A stretch of 64,000 nucleotides of DNA from Pseudomonas paracarnis (GTDB lineage: Bacteria > Pseudomonadota > Gammaproteobacteria > Pseudomonadales > Pseudomonadaceae), in assembly GCF_904063055.1 (NCBI RefSeq), contig NZ_CAJFCN010000003.1:496001-560000 (forward strand). Direction: 5' to 3'. The notes under the pieces are model-generated. The model ran no database searches, was not told the DNA's origin, and saw only the letters and a program-made list of their open reading frames with translations. Shown here one piece after another: positions 26,401 through 33,494 of the stretch (position 1 is its first letter; the number at the start of each line of letters is the position of its first letter). A program made the translations under genes and the position numbers.

Positions 26401-27178
26401 CGGCTTGCACGTCATCCAGCAGGTCCTCGACCACCGTGAGGCAGCCGGGTTCTTTCAAACTGGCCACCGCGACAGGCAAGGGGTTGAGGCCCGCCGCCTG
26501 TAAGCGCTGGCAGAACACATCAATAAAACCGGTATTGGCCGCCTGTAAATGGGAGCGGTAGAACAGCACCGCAGCCACCGGCCAATCAGCGTGCCAATCG
26601 GCCTGCCAGTCATTGAGGCGGGCATTGGCGTTGTGCGGGTGATAGATCGCCGTGCGCGGCAGCGCTTGCGGCTCGGCCCAGGCATAGTCGCGTCCCAGGT
26701 GGGCACTGGCCAGGCAGTGGTAAAAATCCAGGGCATTGCCCAGGCCACCTTGGCGCAGGAAGTGCCACAGGCGCTCGCGGTGTTCGGCCGCAACGGTGCT
26801 CAGGCCGCTGAGTTCCGGGTCTGGGCGGTCGTCACCCGGCACCAGGATCAGGGTGACGCCGCGTTCGGCCAACTCCACCAGGCGCTCGATGCCGTAGCGC
26901 CAATACCCGATGCCGCCGTGCAATGACAGCAGGATGACCTTGGCGTGGCGCAATACCTCGTCGACGTACAGGTCGACCGAGGCATGGTTCTGCACCTGCA
27001 TTGGGTTGGCCAGGCGCAGGCTGGGGTAATCCTCGGGCAATTGCTGGGCGGCTTCGGCGAGCAGCGCCAGGCTGGAATCGCCGCTGCACAGGATCACCAG
27101 TTCAGCGGGGGTCTGGCCAAGGTCGGCAATATTGTCGTCCGCGACGAAACCACCGGGTTGGGTCCTGAGCAGGTGCAT
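23417..27178 (-). CDS. cobN: Cobaltochelatase large subunit CobN
   Basis: 1253 residues, the normal size for CobN/BchH-type chelatases. Recognisable blocks include [33 protein letters not shown] and the long C-terminal BchH-like region with [20 protein letters not shown] and [20 protein letters not shown]. It inserts cobalt into hydrogenobyrinate a,c-diamide in the aerobic B12 pathway with ATP supplied by an AAA+ partner. The start is 2 bases after the cobW stop, and the block lies downstream of a cobalamin riboswitch, so expression should fall when B12 is abundant. Confidence 0.95.
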   Translation of the reverse strand: [1253 protein letters not shown]

Positions 27179-27180
27179 GG

Positions 27181-28242
27181 TTAAACGCTGAGGGCAGCGC
27201 GCAATTGCGCTTCGAGGCCGGCGGCGTCCAGTTCCTGGCCGATCAGCACCAGGCGCGTGGTGCGTGCTTCGTCAGCGCCCCAGGCACGGTCGAAGTGCTT
27301 GTCAAAGCGCGTGCCCACGCCCTGGATCAGCAGGCGCATCGGTTTGTTGGGGATCGCGGCGAACCCTTTCACACGCAGGATGCCGTGCTGCACCACCAAT
27401 TGGGTCAGGGCGTCGAGCAGCAGCGCCTCATCGGCTTGGGGCAAGTCGATGGAGATGGAGTCGAAGGCATCGTGATCGTGGTCGTCTTCACCTTCGTGGT
27501 GATGGTCGTGATGGCTGTGACGCCCGTCGATATGTTCCTCGGAACCGGCGCCCAGGCCGATCAGCACGTCCAGAGGCAGGCGACCGCTGCTGGCTTCGAT
27601 GATCTTCACCGCGGCCGGCAGTTCTTCGGCGACCTCCAGGCGCACGCGGGCCAGGTCTTCGGCGCTGATCAGGTCGCTTTTGTTGAGGATCACCAGGTCG
27701 GCGCTGGCCAGTTGGTCGGCGAACAACTCATGCAACGGCGACTCGTGGTCCAGGTTCGGGTCAAGTTTGCGCTGGGCGTCGACCTGGTCCGGGAAGGCGG
27801 CAAAGGTACCGGCGGCCACGGCCGGGCTGTCGACCACGGTGATCACCGCGTCAACGGTGCAGGCGCTGCGGATTTCCGGCCACTGGAAGGCTTGCACCAA
27901 CGGCTTGGGCAGGGCCAGGCCCGAGGTTTCGATGAGGATATGGTCCAGGTCACCGCGACGGGCGACCAATTCGCGCATCACCGGGAAGAACTCTTCCTGC
28001 ACGGTGCAGCACAGGCAACCGTTGGCCAGCTCGTAGACGCGGCCGTTGGCTTCTTCTTCGGTGCAACCGATAGAACACTGCTTGAGGATTTCACCGTCGA
28101 TGCCCAACTCGCCGAACTCGTTGACGATCACCGCAATGCGACGGCCCTGGGCGTTGTCGAGCATATGGCGCAACAGCGTGGTTTTGCCCGAGCCAAGGAA
28201 GCCGGTAACGATGGTGACGGGAAGTTTGGCCAGTGTTTTCAT
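27181..28242 (-). CDS. cobW: CobW-family metal-binding GTPase
   Basis: 353 residues. Walker A GFLGSGKTTLL (residues 14-24), the metal motif CLCC in ELANGCLCCTVQEE, and the G-domain NKSD. A His/Asp-rich stretch (HSHHDHHHEGEDDHDHD, ~250) precedes the C-terminal CobW domain, as in cobalt- or zinc-handling COG0523 proteins. The linked cobN and riboswitch make cobalt delivery to the chelatase the natural reading. The start follows CAAAGGGCATCCG. First gene after the minus-strand cobalamin riboswitch. Confidence 0.95.
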   Translation of the reverse strand: MKTLAKLPVTIVTGFLGSGKTTLLRHMLDNAQGRRIAVIVNEFGELGIDGEILKQCSIGCTEEEANGRVYELANGCLCCTVQEEFFPVMRELVARRGDLDHILIETSGLALPKPLVQAFQWPEIRSACTVDAVITVVDSPAVAAGTFAAFPDQVDAQRKLDPNLDHESPLHELFADQLASADLVILNKSDLISAEDLARVRLEVAEELPAAVKIIEASSGRLPLDVLIGLGAGSEEHIDGRHSHHDHHHEGEDDHDHDAFDSISIDLPQADEALLLDALTQLVVQHGILRVKGFAAIPNKPMRLLIQGVGTRFDKHFDRAWGADEARTTRLVLIGQELDAAGLEAQLRAALSV

Positions 28243-28345
28243 CGGATGCCCTTTGGGGCGGGCATACGGGACGACAGGCCCTGCGGCGGCGCGCAGCAGC
28301 GGATTTCGTCACCGGATCACCCCGCCCGGTTGAATTGGAAAATCA

Positions 28346-28525
28346 GTCGCGAGGCAGGTCTCCTGGCTTGGGGTGTGCAGGTCTTGCGACCAACGCTGAC
28401 TGCGCCTTCCCGCCCTATCGGCAGTGGCGTGGCAGTCAACTGAACCCTTCACAGTTGCGGGGGCAGCCGCGGCTTGAACCGCGTTCCCTTCTTAGCTTCG
28501 GCCTGGGCCGAAGAACCTCGAGGGT
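28346..28525 (-). promoter_or_regulatory. Cobalamin riboswitch controlling cobW-cobN
   Basis: Read on the minus strand it contains, in order, GGTTCTTCGGCC..., the B12-box part GCTGCCCCCGCAACTGTGAAGG, GCCACTGCCGATAGGGCGGGAAGGCG, and the 3' GCCAGGAGACCTGCCTCG, all hallmarks of the cobalamin aptamer. It ends ~100 bases before the cobW start. Ligand binding should repress cobW, cobN and the genes behind them. It accounts for most of the 357-base gap between cobW and the protease gene. Confidence 0.95.
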
Positions 28526-28599
28526 GCAAGGCTACGCAGTGCACGGCAGGCGGTCAATGCTCAAGCACCTACCGGCAAGTCGGTCCAGGCAGCGGCCAA

Positions 28600-29967
28600 C
28601 TAGGCGTAGCGCTGCCTGCCAGGATTGGCGGTGATGATGTCGGGCACATTGATCGGGCCGTAAGCCTTGAGGAAAAAATCAAATCGGCCATTCCCTGTGA
28701 GGTCGATGGCCAGCCTAGACAGGTTAGTCGTACGGTTGTAATCCAGAATCGCTTCACCTGGTTTGCCCGTCAGCCGCCTGACGAACCTCAGGGCATCAAC
28801 CCCCGCGTTGCCCAGCAGGTTCGACAGATCGATTCTGTCCACACCCGTGACAAAATCCATAATCTGATCGGGATATTCCGGCGTGGAGTCGCTGGCATTG
28901 TCGTAAGCGAAGGTGTCAGCGCCCCCCGCACCTCGGAGTCGATCCGCACCCGCCCCACCTTTAAGCACGTTGTTTGCTTGGTTACCAATGATCGAGTCAT
29001 GCCCGGAGCCGCCGATTGCATTCTCCAGCGTAACCCCCTTGGCAATGGAAACATTCCCCACCAGGCCGCCAACATCCGAAAAGGACTCCGCCCGCAAATT
29101 GATAGTCTGGTTTTGGTGATACTCGGAAAAGTCCAACGTATCGACACCACCACCGTCCCATACACAAAACAAGGCCGTATCGTGACGCGAGTTCAACTCC
29201 AGATAGTCTCGTCCCGCATTGGAGTTGAAGCCATAGGTGGTATCTGAATTGCGCGTCGTGTTATTGGCACCATAAACCCGCTGCGCAGCGGCGATATCAT
29301 CCATCATCGGCGCCGACGGTAACTTTCCATTGAAGTGTTTACCCGCTTCAGGTGCATCGAAGTAGCTCATCACGCTGTAAGCCCGCGTATCCTGAGCATA
29401 TAAGGCGTGATCGCGGTAATTGGGATTACCAAAATTATAGGTGCCTGGGTGTAACAGGCCCAGGTTGTGCCCAATTTCATGGGTCAGGGTCATTCGCCCA
29501 TGGTTGTGCAAGGCTGGATTAGTATTGGTGCCAAATCGGGGATTGATCAGCACTTTACCTTCCTGGCCCGGATACTGGCCGAAGGCGACCTCGTAGTCCG
29601 TGCTATTGGAGAACGCTAGAAGCCCCTCGGGGCGACGACTGCCTTCCTGGAATGAAACATTCGCGACATCCTCCCACGATTGCATCGAGCGCCGGGCCTG
29701 CTCTTTCTGGGTCGCATTGAACGCCGTGTGCCCTCTTGCGTGCTTGTTGAATGAATAGGAGATCTGCGTGATGCCGTCGCGATTGGCGTCAAACCAACGA
29801 TGGCCGGTTCGAGTGATTTGACGCGCGGCCTGATCAACCGTGAAAGAGGGTTTATCAACGTTCGATTCAGAGGGGTCGTTGGGCCTGAGGGTCGCATCGG
29901 CCACCGCTGATTGCTGATCGCCAGCAAGCGGCGCATGAAAACTTTGCAGCGTATTGGAAAGTCGCAT
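28600..29967 (-). CDS. Serralysin-type (M10B) zinc metalloprotease with RTX tail
   Basis: 455 residues. Zinc site HEIGHNLGLLH at ~163-173 and a Met-turn in SVMSYFD identify a serralysin. The C-terminal part holds only about three glycine-rich calcium repeats (GGSGHDSIIGNQANN, GGAGADRLRGAGGADTF) and the DFVTGVDRIDLS segment, as in AprA-like proteases secreted by type I systems. There is no Sec signal peptide, also as expected. No aprDEF exporter or inhibitor gene is nearby, so it must rely on an exporter elsewhere. ATG 29967 follows GGTGGGCTTT; an upstream TTG at 29988 is possible. It stands alone between two cobalamin riboswitches. Confidence 0.9.
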   Translation of the reverse strand: MRLSNTLQSFHAPLAGDQQSAVADATLRPNDPSESNVDKPSFTVDQAARQITRTGHRWFDANRDGITQISYSFNKHARGHTAFNATQKEQARRSMQSWEDVANVSFQEGSRRPEGLLAFSNSTDYEVAFGQYPGQEGKVLINPRFGTNTNPALHNHGRMTLTHEIGHNLGLLHPGTYNFGNPNYRDHALYAQDTRAYSVMSYFDAPEAGKHFNGKLPSAPMMDDIAAAQRVYGANNTTRNSDTTYGFNSNAGRDYLELNSRHDTALFCVWDGGGVDTLDFSEYHQNQTINLRAESFSDVGGLVGNVSIAKGVTLENAIGGSGHDSIIGNQANNVLKGGAGADRLRGAGGADTFAYDNASDSTPEYPDQIMDFVTGVDRIDLSNLLGNAGVDALRFVRRLTGKPGEAILDYNRTTNLSRLAIDLTGNGRFDFFLKAYGPINVPDIITANPGRQRYA

Positions 29968-30167
29968 AAAGCCCACCGTTAATTTCAATGTTGCGCGGGG
30001 AGATAAACCGGGTTTCCTTCTGAGTTATCGAAAAAAGCGCAGGCGTTCCCAAACACTTCATACATCGCGTGTCTGCCTATTGCGTCTGCAAATACTTCAT
30101 CGCCATGTACTTCGTAGGTGTCCTCATCCAATTGACGCTGACCTGCACACCATGCTCTCCTACACAC

Positions 30168-30355
30168 CTTGTTTCGGGTGCCCTTCACAGGGTGAAACGG
30201 GAAACCGGTGCGTCAAATCCAATGACAAGTCCGGTGCTGCCCCCGCAACGGTAAGCGAGCGAAGCGTCATGGCCACTGTGCTTTTGCATGGGAAGGCGAT
30301 GCTTTCAGGAGGACTCTTTGATGAGCCGCCCCTCGCAAGCCCGGAGACCGGCCCG
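30168..30355 (+). promoter_or_regulatory. Cobalamin riboswitch controlling cbtB-cbtA-cobE-cobM
   Basis: Plus-strand elements in order: GGTGCCC, AAACGGGAAACCGGTG, GTCCGGTGCTGCCCCCGCAACGGTAAGCGA, CCACTGTGC, CATGGGAAGGCG and GCAAGCCCGGAGACCGGCC. It is followed by ~110 bases before cbtB that include an imperfect hairpin (AACCCTGCG...CGCGTGGGGTTTT, ~30399-30426), which could be the expression platform. The stretch 29968-30167 to its left is promoter-like DNA for the protease and riboswitch; nothing else was seen there. Confidence 0.95.
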
Positions 30356-30466
30356 AAAAATTCAGATAACAAACCCGCGGTGGGCGGGCGCTGTTCGAAC
30401 CCTGCGTGCCTGGCGCGTGGGGTTTTCATGCGCTCGTTTCACCCTGACACCTGAAAGGGACGCGCC

Positions 30467-30655
30467 ATGTCGATCATCAGCAGCACTTCGCACACCGCCA
30501 CTAGCACCGCCACCCTCAGCCAACGCCTGACCGCCGCCATCGGTGCGTCGATCCTTGGCGCGTGCCTGGTGTATTTCGCCGGGTTCTCGCATATCGAGGC
30601 AGTGCACAACGCCGCCCACGATACCCGCCACAGCGCCGCGTTCCCGTGCCATTGA
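30467..30655 (+). CDS. cbtB: CbtB, small subunit of B12-regulated cobalt transporter
   Basis: 62 residues with one transmembrane helix (AAIGASILGACLVYFAGFSHI) and the diagnostic His-rich C-terminus AHDTRHSAAFPCH. CbtA/CbtB are predicted cobalt transporters usually found directly after a cobalamin riboswitch, exactly as here. The start follows CTGAAAGGGACGCGCC. cbtA begins 11 bases downstream. Confidence 0.93.
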   Translation: MSIISSTSHTATSTATLSQRLTAAIGASILGACLVYFAGFSHIEAVHNAAHDTRHSAAFPCH

Positions 30656-30666
30656 GAGCTGCCGAC

Positions 30667-31371
30667 ATGATCAAGCGTATTGCGCAAACCGCAGGTTTCA
30701 CTGGGCTATTGGCTGCCTTGCTGCTGACCCTGCTGCAAAGTTTCTGGGTGGCACCGCTGATTCTGCAGGCGGAAAGCTTTGAAAAAGCCCCGCCAGCCTC
30801 CGAAATGGTGCATGAGCACGCCGCTGGCGCTGCAGCCCACAGCCACGATGCCCAAGCCTGGGAGCCGGAAGATGGCTGGCAGCGGGTGTTGTCCACCACT
30901 GGAGGCAACCTGGTGGTGGCCGTAGGCTTTGCACTGATGCTCGCCGGCCTCTACACGCTGCGTGCGCCGACCCGCACCGCGCAAGGCCTGCTCTGGGGCC
31001 TGGCCGGCTACGCGACCTTTGTACTGGCACCCACCCTGGGCCTGCCACCGGAACTGCCGGGCACTGCGGCGGCGGACCTGACACTGCGCCAGACCTGGTG
31101 GATCGGCACCGCAGCCTCCACCGCCGCCGGCCTGGCGCTGATCGTGTTCGGCCGCAACTGGCTGTTGAAAGGCCTTGGGCTGGCGATTCTTGCCGTGCCC
31201 CACGTCATCGGCGCGCCGCAACCTGAGGTACATTCGATGCTGGCCCCGGAGGCGCTCGAAGCGCAGTTCAAGATCGCCTCGCAATTGACCAACGTCGCTT
31301 TCTGGCTGGCCTTGGGCCTGATCAGCGCCTGGTTGTTCCGCCGCAACCGCGACGACCAATACTCGGCATGA
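30667..31371 (+). CDS. cbtA: CbtA, membrane subunit of B12-regulated cobalt transporter
   Basis: 234 residues with about five transmembrane segments. A His-bearing loop (VHEHAAGAAAHSHDAQAWEPEDGWQ, ~48-75) lies between the first two and looks suited to metal capture. The sequence FVLAPTLGLPPELPG and the AVPHVIGAPQP segment are typical of CbtA. ATG 30667 (MIKRIAQTAG) follows GAGAGCTGCCGAC. The stop overlaps the start of the cobE-like gene (ATGA). Cobalt uptake for corrin-ring metallation is the inferred role. Confidence 0.92.
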   Translation: MIKRIAQTAGFTGLLAALLLTLLQSFWVAPLILQAESFEKAPPASEMVHEHAAGAAAHSHDAQAWEPEDGWQRVLSTTGGNLVVAVGFALMLAGLYTLRAPTRTAQGLLWGLAGYATFVLAPTLGLPPELPGTAAADLTLRQTWWIGTAASTAAGLALIVFGRNWLLKGLGLAILAVPHVIGAPQPEVHSMLAPEALEAQFKIASQLTNVAFWLALGLISAWLFRRNRDDQYSA

Positions 31372-31760
31372 TCCTGGTTGTCGGCTTGGGCTGCCAGCGG
31401 GGCTGTGAGGTTCACAGCCTGCTGGCGTTGCTCGACAGCGCCCTGGTCGAGGCCGGCATTGATCGCTCACGCGTGACCGCGCTGGCAAGCATTGACCACA
31501 AACGCGATGAACCTGGGCTGCTGGCACTGGCCCAGCGATTGAACCTGCCCTTGCAGTGCTTCAGCGCCGAGCACCTGGCGGGCTATGAACATCGGCTGAG
31601 CCATCGCTCAGCGCTGGCTTTTGCCCACACCGGCTGTTACGGCGTGGCCGAAAGCGCCGCCCTGGCCCTCGCCGAACAGCTGTCCGACAGCCCTGCCCGC
31701 CTGCTGATCACCCGTCAAAAAAGCGCGCAGGCCACCTTTGCGTTAGCCTGCGCGGGTTAA
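31368..31760 (+). CDS. cobE: CobE / CbiG C-terminal-domain protein
   Basis: 130 residues, the size of stand-alone CobE. It begins VVGLGCQRGCEVHSLLALL and has ALASIDHKRDEPGLLALA and the GCYGVAESAALA segment, matching the C-terminal domain of CbiG. It is needed for cobalamin biosynthesis, but its exact step is less well defined than that of its neighbours. The start overlaps cbtA by 4 bases, so the genes are coupled. A TAAAAACCCG hairpin includes its stop codon. Confidence 0.88.
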   Translation: MILVVGLGCQRGCEVHSLLALLDSALVEAGIDRSRVTALASIDHKRDEPGLLALAQRLNLPLQCFSAEHLAGYEHRLSHRSALAFAHTGCYGVAESAALALAEQLSDSPARLLITRQKSAQATFALACAG

Positions 31761-31782
31761 AAACCCGATAATTTCCGCTCTT

Positions 31783-31816
31783 GAGCATGAGCCGTGTTCA
31801 TGCTCGCCCGTTTTTC
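31783..31816 (+). terminator. Terminator-like hairpin between cobE and cobM
   Basis: GAGCATGA (31783-31790), loop GCCGTGT, TCATGCTC (31798-31805), then GCCCGTTTTTC. An 8-bp stem followed within 4 bases by five T. It may attenuate read-through from the cbt genes into cobM. Confidence 0.6.
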
Positions 31817-31830
31817 AACAGGATTTCTCC

Positions 31831-32577
31831 ATGACCGTCTACTTTATCGGCGCCGGCCCCGGTGACCCGGAATTGATCACCGTCAAGGGCCAGCGGCTGA
31901 TCCGCAGTTGCCCGGTGATCATCTACGCCGGCTCGCTGGTGCCCGCCGCCGTGCTGGAAGGTCATCAGGCGCTCCAGGTGGTCAACAGCGCCGAACTGCA
32001 CCTGGAGCAGATTATCGAGCTGATCAAGACGGCCCATGCCCAAGGCCAGGACGTGGCGCGGGTGCACTCCGGTGATCCCAGCCTGTATGGGGCGATTGGT
32101 GAACAAATACGCCATTTGCGTGAGCTGGGCATCCCTTTCCAGATCATTCCAGGAGTCACGGCGGTCGCCGCGTGCGCGGCCCTGCTGGAGACCGAACTGA
32201 CCCTGCCGGACATCGCCCAAAGCGTGATCCTGACCCGTTACGCCGATAAAACCCGCATGCCTCCCGGTGAAGACTTCGACAGCCTGGCGCGACATGGCAC
32301 CACGATGGCGATTCATCTGGGGGTCAATCATCTGGAGAAAATCGTTGCCGAGCTGCTGCCGCATTACGGTTCGGACTGCCCGATTGCCGTGGTACACCGT
32401 GCCACCTGGCCGGATCAGGATTGGGTGGTCGGTACGCTGAGTGACATTGCCGAGAAAGTTGCGGCGAAGGGGTTTCGGCGAACAGCGTTGATTGTGGTGG
32501 GCCGGGTGTTGTCCAGTGACAGTTTCAGCGAGTCGTCGCTGTACCGCGCAGGGCATGCGCACCTCTATCGCCCCTGA
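31831..32577 (+). CDS. cobM: Precorrin-4 C(11)-methyltransferase
   Basis: 248 residues of the SAM-dependent uroporphyrinogen/precorrin methylase family: VYFIGAGPGDPELITVKG at the N-terminus, YAGSLVPAAVL, HSGDPSLYGAIGEQ and IPGVTAVAACAALLETELTLPD, the last characteristic of CobM/CbiF. It methylates C-11 of precorrin-4 in the corrin ring pathway. The start has CAACAGGATTTCTCC upstream. Last gene of the cbt operon; a strong bidirectional terminator follows at 32641. Confidence 0.95.
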   Translation: MTVYFIGAGPGDPELITVKGQRLIRSCPVIIYAGSLVPAAVLEGHQALQVVNSAELHLEQIIELIKTAHAQGQDVARVHSGDPSLYGAIGEQIRHLRELGIPFQIIPGVTAVAACAALLETELTLPDIAQSVILTRYADKTRMPPGEDFDSLARHGTTMAIHLGVNHLEKIVAELLPHYGSDCPIAVVHRATWPDQDWVVGTLSDIAEKVAAKGFRRTALIVVGRVLSSDSFSESSLYRAGHAHLYRP

Positions 32578-32640
32578 AGCCAGCTCCCAAACTTGATCTG
32601 CTTTATCAGATATATTTTGCAACTCTATGAATTTAAATAA

Positions 32641-32673
32641 TAAAAAACGGCGCTCACGAGGCGCCGTCTTTTA
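32641..32673. terminator. Bidirectional rho-independent terminator between cobM and nfuA
   Basis: ACGGCGC (32647-32653), loop TCACGAG, GCGCCGT (32661-32667). It is flanked by AAAAAA on the left and CTTTTAT on the right, so it can stop transcripts from both convergent genes. Confidence 0.88.
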
Positions 32674-32694
32674 TGTTCGCAGTGAACACCTTAC

Positions 32695-33288
<594 letters not shown>

Positions 33289-33423
33289 TCACAGGCTTGC
33301 CCGCAGTTTACGCCAAATTATTACGCAGGTACAAAGTCCGAGTATTTTTGTCGGGAAAGACCTGTTCCTGTTGGCCTGACGCATCGTGACACCTGGCCAT
33401 TTCTGCGAAAACCTGTGCCTACC

Positions 33424-33439
33424 TATATAGCCCCCCCCC
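33424..33439 (+). promoter_or_regulatory. TATATAG followed by a run of nine C upstream of the SET-domain toxin gene
   Basis: A -10-like CTATATAG is directly followed by C9 at 33431-33439, ~55 bases before the start codon. Long single-base runs are unusual in this otherwise mixed sequence and are slip-prone. A role in promoter spacing or leader length is inference. Confidence 0.35.
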
Positions 33440-33494
33440 GCAAACCCCGGCTCAATAGAGTGAATCCTCTTCGACTACGGATTGTGAGGATTGA

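Noticed and set aside
30395..30430. Separate intrinsic terminator before cbtB
   Set aside because: The stem (AACCC...GGGTTTT) is imperfect and lies where a riboswitch expression platform is expected, so it is noted with the riboswitch rather than as its own feature.
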